Below are positions 43,663 through 52,234 of a stretch of 64,000 nt of DNA, in pieces. This DNA comes from Brevibacterium siliguriense (lineage in GTDB: Bacteria > Actinomycetota > Actinomycetes > Actinomycetales > Brevibacteriaceae): the NCBI RefSeq assembly GCF_900105315.1, contig NZ_LT629766.1, positions 3,100,001-3,164,000 on the forward strand, given 5' to 3'. Both the position numbers and the translations under genes were made by a program. The first letter of the stretch is position 1. Each line of letters starts with the position of its first letter. The notes below the pieces were generated by a model. It made no database searches. It was not told the DNA's origin and saw nothing but the letters and a program-made list of their open reading frames with translations.

Positions 43663-45084
43663 TCAGACAGGAAGGATCTGGAGGGCGATGAGTGTGCCGA
43701 CACCCAACAGCGGCACGCAGTAGTACTTGAGCAGCGGGATGAATGTCTTGCCTGGGTCCACCTCGGCGATGCCGGCCGCAACATAGATCGGTGCCCCCGA
43801 TGGCGGCGAGGCCCCCTCAGTCGAGGCGAAGATCAGCGCTGCTGCCGCCGCGACAGGGACCGGTATACCCGTACTCGCCATGGTCATCACGGCGACCGGG
43901 CCGATAGCGGCCATGGTTGCGCTGGCGGTCAGCGGCACTGCAATGAGGATGATGATCGCGCCGATGGCGATGGCCATGAGCCATTTCGGAACCGCAAGGA
44001 GCGCGAGCAGGGATTCGAGTTCGGTCGCCAGACCCATTTCGCCGAGAAGGTTTGATGCTGAGAACGCTGCGAAGATGGTGATTCCGATGACTCCGAACGA
44101 CGGAGCAGAACCCTGAACCAGCTTCCACCAGCCAGATGCACTCTTCGGCAGAGATTTCCTCCCGAGGAACAGAACACACACGATCATGAGGACCGGGATC
44201 CAGGTGAGCAGGCTGATGACGTCTGACATAGCGTACGGCGTCGGATCGAGGACCGTCCCGTCGGCGAGTTCACGGCCCGGTGCGAGTTCCGAACTTACGC
44301 CGGTGAACTCACCGAGCACGGTGGCGAGCGGTCCGAACGATATCAACAGGGGAACAGCGATCGGCACGGCAAGGAGAACCGTCGTCCACCCCTTCGTCAG
44401 ACTGGTGCGGACCGGTAGGCGCTCCGCGGCGGGCACAACCGGGATCTTGTACTTTCGCACGATCCAGAAGGCGATGATGAGACGGTAGGCCAGAGCCCAC
44501 AGACCGGCGAAGAACAAAGGTTTGACGATTTCGTCGGATTCCATTGCCCCCTGGGCAACAAGTCCTCCGACGAGGATGAACATCGTTCCCGAGAACGGGA
44601 AGCTGACGCCGAAGCCAGCCAGCCCTGAGGCTACCGTAGCTGCGATCTCAGGTTTGACGCCGGCCTTCTTCATCCATGGGATCGTGATCGAACCGACGGC
44701 GGCAGTGATTGCCGCGCCGATGTGCGCGATTGCCCCGAAGATAGCCCCAGCAACGGTAGTTGTATAGAGATGACCGCCGCGGAATCTGCCGAGGAGCGAG
44801 TTGAGGAGATCGACGAGCTTCGCCAGCACCGGAGTGTGTTCGAGTGCGTAGGAGACGAACACGAAGGCTAGAGCCGCGAACATGATCTCTTCGGTCAAGG
44901 CATCAGTGATCGATGTCCTGATCATTGCGGGTACCGAAGTCTCCGCCGTTCCTCCGACGAAGACGGCGAAGATGCAGATAGCCAGGAACCCCAAGGTCAT
45001 CGCTTCACCGATATTGCGCCCGACCACCGCATTCCAGACGATGATGACGACGATGAATGCGACAAGAGCCGCGATGGCGATCAT
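43663..45084 (-). CDS. TRAP-type large permease-like (DctM-like) transporter
   Basis: The 473-residue, roughly 12-helix protein resembles DctM-type permeases, with Gly/Pro-rich re-entrant segments (AAITAAVGSITIPWMKKAG and ASTEGASPPSGAPIYVAAG). It would import an organic acid. No periplasmic DctP-type binding protein is nearby. ATG 45084 overlaps the stop of the dehydrogenase-RraA fusion (ATGA), so the two are translationally coupled. Confidence 0.75.
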   Translation of the reverse strand: MIAIAALVAFIVVIIVWNAVVGRNIGEAMTLGFLAICIFAVFVGGTAETSVPAMIRTSITDALTEEIMFAALAFVFVSYALEHTPVLAKLVDLLNSLLGRFRGGHLYTTTVAGAIFGAIAHIGAAITAAVGSITIPWMKKAGVKPEIAATVASGLAGFGVSFPFSGTMFILVGGLVAQGAMESDEIVKPLFFAGLWALAYRLIIAFWIVRKYKIPVVPAAERLPVRTSLTKGWTTVLLAVPIAVPLLISFGPLATVLGEFTGVSSELAPGRELADGTVLDPTPYAMSDVISLLTWIPVLMIVCVLFLGRKSLPKSASGWWKLVQGSAPSFGVIGITIFAAFSASNLLGEMGLATELESLLALLAVPKWLMAIAIGAIIILIAVPLTASATMAAIGPVAVMTMASTGIPVPVAAAAALIFASTEGASPPSGAPIYVAAGIAEVDPGKTFIPLLKYYCVPLLGVGTLIALQILPV

Positions 45085-46442
45085 GTCAGGTCACCTCCGA
45101 TGATCTTCTGCCGACGACTGGCTTCGTCGTTCTGAACGGCTTGAGCGAGGCCGAGCGTCTCGGCCGCTTCTGCCCAAGGAACGACGACGATTCCGTCGTC
45201 ATCGGCGACGACAAGGTCACCGGGCTCGACCACCACGCGTCCGATGGCCACCGGCACATCGATCTGCCCTGGACCATTCTTATACGGACCCGCCGGATTC
45301 ACCGCCCGAGCCCATGCGGGGAAACCCATCTCTTCGAGGTCACGGACATCGCGCAGCGCTCCGTCGGCAACGATTCCGACCGCGCCGCGTTTGCGGGCGC
45401 GTTCGGCCATGAGCTCCCCCAGCAGCGCACGGTCGGTGTGCCCCTGGCCGTTGACCATGATGAAGTCTCCGGGCTCGACTTCTTCGAGAGCCTGTCGCAG
45501 CACAAGGTTGTCACCTGCCGGGACAACGACCGTTTTGGCTCGCCCGACGGCCTTCACCCCGGGCGACAGCGCCTTGATTCCCCCGTCGACCAAGCCCATC
45601 CGCTCACGAGCATCGCCGATGTTGGCGGCCGGCACTGACGAGTAGGCAGCCAGGATCTCGTTCGTCGGCATCATGGACGCGGCGGCGATGAGCTGGTGGG
45701 AACGGGCGGCAGCGCGAGACATCGTCGACTGCGCACCGAGAGAGTCGATCATTTCCGCCGCTTCCCTAGCTTCGTGACCGCGGCGGACTGCGTGTTTGAT
45801 GGTTCCCGAGAAGAGCCGTTCGACTGCTTCGACTCCGCCCGAGTGCTCAGCCGAGACTTGCTCGAGCACCCACTCCCGGGCGCCCATGGCTTCACCGGCG
45901 TGCAGGGTTTCGACGATCAGTGCGCCGAGACCTTTCATGAAAGTGCTGCGAAGCAGTTTGCGTTTGGCCGCGTCGCCTGGCTCACCACCGATGTCTTCCA
46001 CGGGCGCGCCGAGTCGAGAAAATACCTTCGCCGCATGCGCCGAAGCCTCACCGCTGATGACCAGAGGGGTCGCTGCTCCGTGTTCAGGAACTGAGCCGAC
46101 TACCGCTACGTCTGCATAGCGGTTAGCTCCGACAGTCTCGCCGACTTCGTTTTTGACGGCGGCAGCGGCTGAGTTCATGTCGATGAAGATCGCGTCCTCC
46201 GGCAGGAAGCCCGCAACAGATTCCGCTGCGGGCACAGCGGCCCGCCCGCCGACCACACACATCACCGCATCAGCGGTCGCCACGAGCGCTTCAGGAGTCT
46301 CCGCTCGTGCGACACCGCGCGGAGTCGGGACGTCCGCTGGGTCGAAGCCGGTCACCTCCCACCCGAGGCCCACAAGGCCTTCAGCGTAGAGAGCCCCCGC
46401 CTCACCCAATCCAATTACCGCTACATGCATCTTCGCAACCAT
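45081..46442 (-). CDS. Fusion of a 3-hydroxyisobutyrate-dehydrogenase-like enzyme and an RraA-like aldolase
   Basis: Residues 1-255 are a beta-hydroxyacid dehydrogenase: Rossmann motif VAVIGLGEAGALYAEGL, then a DUF1932-type helical domain with catalytic-Lys candidate RSTFMKG. From about residue 260 follows a complete RraA/HMG-CHA-aldolase domain (GELMAERARKRGAVGIVADG, then ALRDVRDLEEMG). One 453-residue chain would thus couple oxidation to C-C cleavage or decarboxylation. ATG 46442 or 46430 are possible starts; neither has a good ribosome site. It is first gene of the operon, divergent from an IclR gene. Confidence 0.8.
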   Translation of the reverse strand: MVAKMHVAVIGLGEAGALYAEGLVGLGWEVTGFDPADVPTPRGVARAETPEALVATADAVMCVVGGRAAVPAAESVAGFLPEDAIFIDMNSAAAAVKNEVGETVGANRYADVAVVGSVPEHGAATPLVISGEASAHAAKVFSRLGAPVEDIGGEPGDAAKRKLLRSTFMKGLGALIVETLHAGEAMGAREWVLEQVSAEHSGGVEAVERLFSGTIKHAVRRGHEAREAAEMIDSLGAQSTMSRAAARSHQLIAAASMMPTNEILAAYSSVPAANIGDARERMGLVDGGIKALSPGVKAVGRAKTVVVPAGDNLVLRQALEEVEPGDFIMVNGQGHTDRALLGELMAERARKRGAVGIVADGALRDVRDLEEMGFPAWARAVNPAGPYKNGPGQIDVPVAIGRVVVEPGDLVVADDDGIVVVPWAEAAETLGLAQAVQNDEASRRQKIIGGDLT

Positions 46443-46456
46443 TCTATGAGACTTAT

Positions 46457-46539
46457 TTTCGCAGTACGAAATACTGCAGGGTTCGCGAGTGATTGTCAAC
46501 ACATCGAATCCAGTAGCTGAAAACGGAACTTCATTTCCG
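46457..46539. promoter_or_regulatory. Two dyads in the divergent iclR/operon promoter region
   Basis: TTTCG-CAGTA-CGAAA (46457-46471) lies 15 bp before the fusion gene, and CGGAA-CTTCAT-TTCCG (46524-46539) lies 60 bp before the iclR start. Their size fits IclR-type operators and suggests control of both directions by the adjacent IclR protein. Confidence 0.45.
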
Positions 46540-46599
46540 AGGAGTAGAATCTCACTGCATGGGAATCGCACGGATGAGTCACCCGACGTCAGGAGGCAT

Positions 46600-47352
46600 A
46601 TGGCCACCCAGAAATCGCCGATGAGATCGCTCGAGAGAGCCATCGACGTTCTCGAAATCCTCGACAGTTCAAGAGGGCCACTTCGCCTGAATGAGATCGC
46701 TCGCCGCGCAGAACTCCCAGTCGCCACAACTCAGCGCATTCTCGCTGTACTCGAGTCCCGCGATCGCGTCGAAAGGGACAGCAATGGCTACCGTCCAGGC
46801 ATCGCACTGACCTTCGGCGCCCACGCCTTTTCCACGACCAACCCGCTGATCCGCGCAGCCCGACCGGTCCTCATCGAGCTCGCATCCCTGACCGGGCTGA
46901 CATCCACCCTCTACCGAGAGCACAACGGACAGCGAGTCGCTTTGTCCCGCGCAGGAATTGCCCGCAACTTCGGCTACGAGCTAGTCGTCGGCTCGCGACT
47001 GCCCCTGACAACTGGCGGCGGAAAAGCGATCCTGGCCCAGCTTGACGACGAATCCATCAGAGCGCTATGCGAAGAGTCATCCATGCATGACAACACCCCC
47101 GACCTACACGCTCTGCTCGACGACGTCTCCGGTATCCGCGCGCGCGGCTTCTCCATCTCGAGAGAAGAGCGGGAACCGGGAGTTGCCAGCGTGGCCTCAG
47201 CCGTCCCTGCGGAATATGGAATCCTCGCTGCAATCCAGATCACCGGCACGATCGACGACTTCCCTGAAGAGAAGACGCACTCGATGGGACGCCAAGTCCG
47301 ACAAGCCGCAATCTCGATCGGCCACGGACTCCCGGAGTCACACCCCTTCTGA
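46600..47352 (+). CDS. IclR family transcriptional regulator
   Basis: The 250-residue protein has a winged-helix domain (LRLNEIARRAELPVATTQRILAVLE) and an IclR effector domain (LPLTTGGGKAILAQ; SISREEREPGVASVASAV). AGGAGG lies right before ATG 46600. It is divergent from the dehydrogenase-RraA/permease/cyclase operon, hence its probable regulator; the VOC enzyme gene follows 102 bp downstream. Confidence 0.9.
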   Translation: MATQKSPMRSLERAIDVLEILDSSRGPLRLNEIARRAELPVATTQRILAVLESRDRVERDSNGYRPGIALTFGAHAFSTTNPLIRAARPVLIELASLTGLTSTLYREHNGQRVALSRAGIARNFGYELVVGSRLPLTTGGGKAILAQLDDESIRALCEESSMHDNTPDLHALLDDVSGIRARGFSISREEREPGVASVASAVPAEYGILAAIQITGTIDDFPEEKTHSMGRQVRQAAISIGHGLPESHPF

Positions 47353-47392
47353 CCCCAAAGACTATAGGCGCCGCTCTAGCAGGGATTACACG

Positions 47393-47421
47393 TTGAATAT
47401 TAAACTACCTCGATCTACACT
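47393..47421 (+). promoter_or_regulatory. Sigma-70-type promoter of the VOC gene
   Basis: TTGAAT (47393-47398) and TACACT (47416-47421) are separated by exactly 17 bp, giving a start around 47428 and a short leader with CAGGAGAA before the ATG at 47455. Confidence 0.55.
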
Positions 47422-47454
47422 GGCATCAACATCCCATCGGCACAGGAGAACAGC

Positions 47455-48414
47455 ATGCCCACCACCCCCACCCATGCGCCGCCCCCTGACGCCCTGAAGA
47501 CGCCTGTCGTCGATGAGAAGCGACTCAGCACGGCCACCGGTATGGACGCAGTGACCCTGCGCGTCGGCGATCTCGAGAAGATGTCGAACTACTACTCGAA
47601 CGCCTTGGCGATGGAATCGCTCGAAGAGACTTCCTACGACGGCGAAGTCCACCGTGTGCTCGGTCGCGGCACCACTCCTCTGGTCAAGCTCGTGGCCACC
47701 CCGGGCCTGCCCGGCGTCGACCCCAAGCAGGCCGGGCTGTTCCACACAGCGTTCCTGTTCGATACCAAGGAAGCCCTGGCTGCAACGGTCGCCCACGCCG
47801 CGCAGAACACGAACAGCACCTTCGTCGGCTCCAGCGACCACTTGGTCAGCCAGGCTTTCTACTTCACCGACCCCGAAGGCAACGGCATCGAACTCTACGT
47901 CGACCGCGCTCGTTCGGAATGGACGCATTCTCTCGACGGTGAGGTCCAGATGGACACGCTCTACCTCGATCCGAACCGATTCCTCGAACGCCACCTCAAC
48001 GAGGATGTCCTCGCGAACACTGCTGCGGAGGCCGGAATCGTGGGCCACGTCCACCTGCAGGTCGGCAACATCGCGCAGGCTCGCGAGTTCTATGTCGACG
48101 CGATCGGCTTCGAGCCCTCCCTGTCATCGATGCCCGGAGCCCTCTTCGCAGCAGCTGGCGGATACCACCATCATGTCGCCATGAACACCTGGAACAGCCG
48201 CGGTGCCGGCCCCAGGGCCGCCAGTCTCGGTCTCGGCGATGTTGCGATCACCGTTCCCGGCCGTGAGGACCTCGACGCCCTGGTCGCACGACTGCGTGCG
48301 CACAACCTCGATTACGCCGATGACGGACGTTCCGTTCACGTCACCGATCCGTGGGGCACTCAGGTCACCCTGGCCACCGGAGCCAGCTCCATCGACGAGG
48401 CGCTGGCTCGCTGA
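47455..48414 (+). CDS. Two-domain VOC/glyoxalase protein, extradiol-dioxygenase-like
   Basis: The 319-residue protein has two tandem VOC modules (about 30-150 and 195-310). Metal-ligand candidates are His in LFHTAFLF, Glu in DPEGNGIELYVDR, and GHVHLQVG with HHHVAMNTW in the second module. This is the CatE/extradiol dioxygenase arrangement, though these actinobacterial proteins are often uncharacterised. The nearby IclR and catabolic operon point to aromatic or organic-acid breakdown. It has its own promoter. Confidence 0.8.
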   Translation: MPTTPTHAPPPDALKTPVVDEKRLSTATGMDAVTLRVGDLEKMSNYYSNALAMESLEETSYDGEVHRVLGRGTTPLVKLVATPGLPGVDPKQAGLFHTAFLFDTKEALAATVAHAAQNTNSTFVGSSDHLVSQAFYFTDPEGNGIELYVDRARSEWTHSLDGEVQMDTLYLDPNRFLERHLNEDVLANTAAEAGIVGHVHLQVGNIAQAREFYVDAIGFEPSLSSMPGALFAAAGGYHHHVAMNTWNSRGAGPRAASLGLGDVAITVPGREDLDALVARLRAHNLDYADDGRSVHVTDPWGTQVTLATGASSIDEALAR

Positions 48415-48455
48415 AATTCCGCCGGTGCGAACAGGTCCACCGGCCGGCATCCGTC

Positions 48456-48489
48456 GAGGCGGGTGATGCTCAAAGGCATCACCCGCCTC
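48456..48489. terminator. Perfect bidirectional terminator hairpin
   Basis: The 14-bp arms GAGGCGGGTGATGC (48456-48469) and GCATCACCCGCCTC (48476-48489) are perfect complements around a 6-base loop, between the convergent VOC and copper ATPase genes. Confidence 0.8.
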
Positions 48490-48506
48490 ACGTGGCTCTG
48501 CTTAGC

Positions 48507-50672
48507 TCAGCTCTTGGAGCGCACTCGCTCGACCGCCGCCTGCGGGTGCAGGTCGAGTCGGCGCAGCAGCTGGGCGTTGAGAGCGACGACGATCGTCGAG
48601 ATCGACATCAGGATCGCCCCCACGCTCATCGGCAGGACGAATCCGATGGGCGCGAGGATCCCTGCGGCCAGCGGCACCGACAGCAGGTTGTATCCGGCCG
48701 CCCACCACAGGTTCTGCTTCATCTTCCGGTAGGTTGCCCGAGAGAGGTCGACGACCGAAAGCACGGAGCGCGGATCATCGGAGGCGAGGATCACCCCGGC
48801 AGAGCCGATGGCCACATCCGTTCCAGCTCCGATGGCCAGGCCGACGTCTGCCTGGGCCAAGGCGGGAGCGTCATTGACTCCGTCACCGACCATAGCAACT
48901 CGACGCCCCTCCCCCTGCAGCTCGGAGACTTTCGCCGCCTTGTCAGCGGGATGAACACCGGCGTAGACACGGTCGATACCGAGCTCGGAGGCCACGGACC
49001 GGGCGACTGCCTCGGCGTCTCCGGTGATCATCACGACCTGCGCACCGACGGCGTGGAGCGCATTGACGGCGTCGCGAGATTCCGGCCGGATCTCGTCGGC
49101 CAACCGCAGAGCACCGACGACAGACCCGTCGACGAGCACATGGAGGATGATGGCCCCCTCGCTTCGCCACGACTCCGCCACAGCTGCCTCAGCGGCACCG
49201 TGCGCCTCGAGCAGCCTGGGACCGCCGACCGCGACGGTTTCGCCCGCAATGACGGCCGAGACTCCGACCGCAGGTGACGAGGAGAAATCGATTGCGCTCG
49301 GTACATTGATCCCCCGCTCAGCCGCAGCCTTGACGATGGCAGTGGCCAGCGGGTGCTCACTGTCGGCTTCGGCCGCGGCAGCCAGACCGAGCACCTCGTC
49401 CTCGGTGAGTGTGGTTCCGTTGCTCGGGACCGCCTCGACGCCGGTGACCGTCGGCTCACCCTTCGTCAGGGTGCCGGTCTTGTCGAAGAGCACGGAATCG
49501 ACCGTGCGCATCGTCTCGAGTGCGAGCCGGTCCTTGACGAGGACGCCGGCGCGGGCGGCACGCTCGGTGGCGATCGACACGACCAACGGAATGGCCAGGC
49601 CCAAGGCGTGAGGACAGGCGATGACGAGCACGGTGATCGTGCGGACGACCGCCGAGTCCGGCATGCCGATGAGCGACCAGACGGCCGCGGTGATTACGGC
49701 GGTGCCGAGCGCGAACCAGAACAGCCAGGCAGACGCTCTATCGGCGATGCGCTGAGCCCGCGACGATGAGTTCTGAGCATCGGAGACCAGCTTCTGGATT
49801 CCGGCCAGAGTCGTGTCGTCACCGATTGCGGTGATCTCGACGCGAAGTCCGGAGTCGGTGGCGACGGTTCCAGCCACCACGGATTCACCCTCGCCCCGTC
49901 GGACCGCGGCAGATTCTCCGGTGACCATGGATTCGTCCATATGGGCCGAACCGTCAATGATCTCACCGTCGGCCGGAACCGATGAGCCGGGTCGGACGAG
50001 GACGATGTCACCGACGACGAGCTCGGCCGGAGCGACGCTCACTGTCTCCCCGTCGACGACCTTCTCGGCCTCGTCCGGCAGCAGCGCGGCGAGACTGTCC
50101 AACGCCGAGGTGGTCTGCGCCAGTGAGCGCATCTCCATCCAGTGTCCGGCCAGCATGATCACGACCAGCAGCGCCAGCTCCCACCAGAAGTCGAGCTGGG
50201 GGTCGAGCAGACCCAGCGACGAGCCCCAGGAGGAGATGAAGGCGACCGAGATCGCCAATGCGATGAGCAGCATCATACCCGGGCTGCGCCCCTTGATCTC
50301 GTCGAGTCCGCCCGCCAGGAACGGCTTGCCGCCCCAGATGAACATCACGGTGCCGAGGATCGGAGCGAGCCATCGGAGCGCGCCGAGGATGCCGGTTTCC
50401 GGCACCTCGTATCCGACGAGATGGCCGAACATCGGGCTGAACGCAACGACGGGCACGGCGACGACGAGCATGATCCAGAACAGTCGCCGGAACTGCGCAA
50501 CATGATCACTGTGGCCGGCATGCCCCATGTGGCCTGAATGACCGGAGTGCCCGCCATGGCCACCGTGGTCATGATGAGCGTGGTCAGCGTGATCCATGGT
50601 CACAGTGTGTTCGAGATGCCCCGCTTCAGCAGGCTGGACTCCGTGATGCTGATGTTTCTGCTGTTTGTCCAT
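48507..50672 (-). CDS. CopB-type copper-translocating P1B-3 ATPase
   Basis: The 721-residue P-type ATPase has a very His/Gly-rich N-terminus (over 20 His in the first 60 residues) instead of CxxC metal domains. It has the transmembrane CPH motif (VLVIACPHALGLAIP), phosphorylation site DKTGTLTKGEP, HP locus (SEHPLA) and hinge GDGVNDAPALA. CPH plus the His tail define the CopB group exporting copper (or silver). The start is ATG 50672, 11 bp after a CsoR-like operator, so the leader must be very short. Confidence 0.92.
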   Translation of the reverse strand: MDKQQKHQHHGVQPAEAGHLEHTVTMDHADHAHHDHGGHGGHSGHSGHMGHAGHSDHVAQFRRLFWIMLVVAVPVVAFSPMFGHLVGYEVPETGILGALRWLAPILGTVMFIWGGKPFLAGGLDEIKGRSPGMMLLIALAISVAFISSWGSSLGLLDPQLDFWWELALLVVIMLAGHWMEMRSLAQTTSALDSLAALLPDEAEKVVDGETVSVAPAELVVGDIVLVRPGSSVPADGEIIDGSAHMDESMVTGESAAVRRGEGESVVAGTVATDSGLRVEITAIGDDTTLAGIQKLVSDAQNSSSRAQRIADRASAWLFWFALGTAVITAAVWSLIGMPDSAVVRTITVLVIACPHALGLAIPLVVSIATERAARAGVLVKDRLALETMRTVDSVLFDKTGTLTKGEPTVTGVEAVPSNGTTLTEDEVLGLAAAAEADSEHPLATAIVKAAAERGINVPSAIDFSSSPAVGVSAVIAGETVAVGGPRLLEAHGAAEAAVAESWRSEGAIILHVLVDGSVVGALRLADEIRPESRDAVNALHAVGAQVVMITGDAEAVARSVASELGIDRVYAGVHPADKAAKVSELQGEGRRVAMVGDGVNDAPALAQADVGLAIGAGTDVAIGSAGVILASDDPRSVLSVVDLSRATYRKMKQNLWWAAGYNLLSVPLAAGILAPIGFVLPMSVGAILMSISTIVVALNAQLLRRLDLHPQAAVERVRSKS

Positions 50673-50682
50673 ACTCCGAATC

Positions 50683-50701
50683 TATACCCCTAGGGGGTAT
50701 A
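50683..50701. promoter_or_regulatory. CsoR-type copper operator
   Basis: TATACCCC-TA-GGGGGTATA is a near-perfect G-tract dyad of the kind bound by CsoR/RcnR-family copper sensors. It overlaps the expected promoter of the CopB ATPase. No csoR gene is in the window. Confidence 0.75.
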
Positions 50702-50810
50702 AAGCAATGGTGATTCCCCTCACCTGCAATCCGATGCAACTATGGCTCTCGCGTCGTCAGCGCTCTAGCGTCGAAGGACGCCGAACGCAAGACCCACGAA
50801 AGGACACAGC

Positions 50811-51872
50811 ATGAGGGCAGCACGATTCCACGATCGCAAAGACATCCGGATCGAAGACATCCCCGAACCCGAACCGCGACCAGGCGCAGTCGCGATCGAT
50901 GTGGCCTGGTGCGGGATCTGCGGCACGGATCTCCACGAATACTTGGAGGGGCCCATCTTCGTCCCGCCCGCCGGACACCCCCACCCCATTTCCGGCGAAT
51001 CCGCACCCGTGACCATGGGGCATGAGTTCTCCGGCACGATCACTGGACTCGGCGAAGGTGTCACTGACCTGGAAGTCGGCCAGAACGTCGTCGTCGAGCC
51101 CTACATCATTGCCGAGGACGTCGATACCAGCCCCGGCCAGAGCTATCAGCTGTCGAAGGACATGAACTTCATCGGGCTCGGCGGCCACGGTGGCGGATTA
51201 GCGGAGAAGATCGTCGTTCAACGCCGCTGGGTGCACTCCATCGGCGACATTCCGCTCGATCAGGCAGCACTCATCGAGCCGCTGTCAGTCGCCCACCATG
51301 CAGTCAGACGATCAGACGCTGAAGCCGGACAGATCGCCATCGTCGGCGGCGCGGGACCGATCGGCCTCCTCACTGCCGCCGTCCTCAAGGCCAAAGGGCT
51401 GACCGTCTTCATCTCCGAACTCTCCGAAGCGCGAAAGGAGATGGCACTGTCAACAGGCGTTGCCGACGAGGTTTTCGACCCGCGTGAATCCGACGTCGCA
51501 GAAACCGTCCACGAGCGCACGGGCGGACGAGGAGCCGACGCGGGATTCGAGTGCTCATCCGTCCCTGCGGTTTTGGACATGCTCATCGACGCTGTCCGCC
51601 CGGGCGGCGTCATCGTCAACGTGTCCATCTGGGGACATAAGCCGGAGGTCGACATGCCGAAGCTGGTCCTCAAGGAGATCGATCTGAGAGGGACGATCGG
51701 CTACTCCGGCGACCACCCCGAGACAATCAGACTCGCCTCCACCGGAACCATCGATCTCTCGGCATTCATCACCGCACGCATCGGTCTGGACGAGCTCATC
51801 TCCGGCGGATTCGACGAACTCATCAACAACAACGAACACCATGTGAAGATCATCGTCGACCCACGCGCTTGA
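50811..51872 (+). CDS. Zinc-dependent (R,R)-butanediol dehydrogenase-like MDR
   Basis: The 353-residue zinc alcohol dehydrogenase has catalytic ligands in WCGICGTDLHEY and MGHEFSGTI and a Rossmann motif VGGAGPIGLLTAAV. The insertion around EGPIFVPPAGHPHPISG is typical of butanediol/acetoin dehydrogenases. It interconverts secondary alcohols and ketones with NAD. The structural zinc Cys cluster seems absent, as in this subgroup. It stands alone, divergent from the copper ATPase. Confidence 0.85.
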   Translation: MRAARFHDRKDIRIEDIPEPEPRPGAVAIDVAWCGICGTDLHEYLEGPIFVPPAGHPHPISGESAPVTMGHEFSGTITGLGEGVTDLEVGQNVVVEPYIIAEDVDTSPGQSYQLSKDMNFIGLGGHGGGLAEKIVVQRRWVHSIGDIPLDQAALIEPLSVAHHAVRRSDAEAGQIAIVGGAGPIGLLTAAVLKAKGLTVFISELSEARKEMALSTGVADEVFDPRESDVAETVHERTGGRGADAGFECSSVPAVLDMLIDAVRPGGVIVNVSIWGHKPEVDMPKLVLKEIDLRGTIGYSGDHPETIRLASTGTIDLSAFITARIGLDELISGGFDELINNNEHHVKIIVDPRA

Positions 51873-51917
51873 GCCACCAGGAACCTCCTCGGTGCCCTCT
51901 CCACGAGCACCCCGCAG

Positions 51918-51976
51918 ATTCGAGGGAGCGGAATGTTGATCTCAGCGGAACAAATCTACATTCTGCTCCCTCGAAT
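51918..51976. repeat. 19-bp inverted repeat (large hairpin)
   Basis: The arms 51918-51936 and 51958-51976 are reverse complements with a single mismatch, around a 21-base loop. It could end transcription of the dehydrogenase gene, though no T-run follows. It opens a 362-bp non-coding region (51873-52234). Confidence 0.7.
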
Positions 51977-51980
51977 TTCT

Positions 51981-52060
51981 GCATTCACGCGAGCGCCTCC
52001 GAATTCACGCTCGCACCCCCGCAGTCACACGCTTGACTCCGCGCTCACGCCCCCTCCCCG
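51981..52060. repeat. Four degenerate 20-bp tandem repeats
   Basis: GCATTCACGC, GAATTCACGC, GCAGTCACAC and GCGCTCACGC start at 51981, 52001, 52021 and 52041, an exact 20-bp period, each followed by a C-rich decamer. The spacing of about two helical turns suits cooperative protein binding. The rest of the gap up to the gntP start shows no gene. Confidence 0.55.
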
Positions 52061-52234
52061 AAGGAAGGTGTTGACCGCCTACATTGCATGGATGCGCAGT
52101 TATGGCACATACTTGCTCATACTGTTCAACTTTGATGATGGCCTTCGACTGCCCTCGGCTGTCGCGGATCGAGTCGAAGCCACTGAGAACCACACACCCT
52201 GGCTCCCTGAGCCGGCCTCACTGCGGAGGACCTT

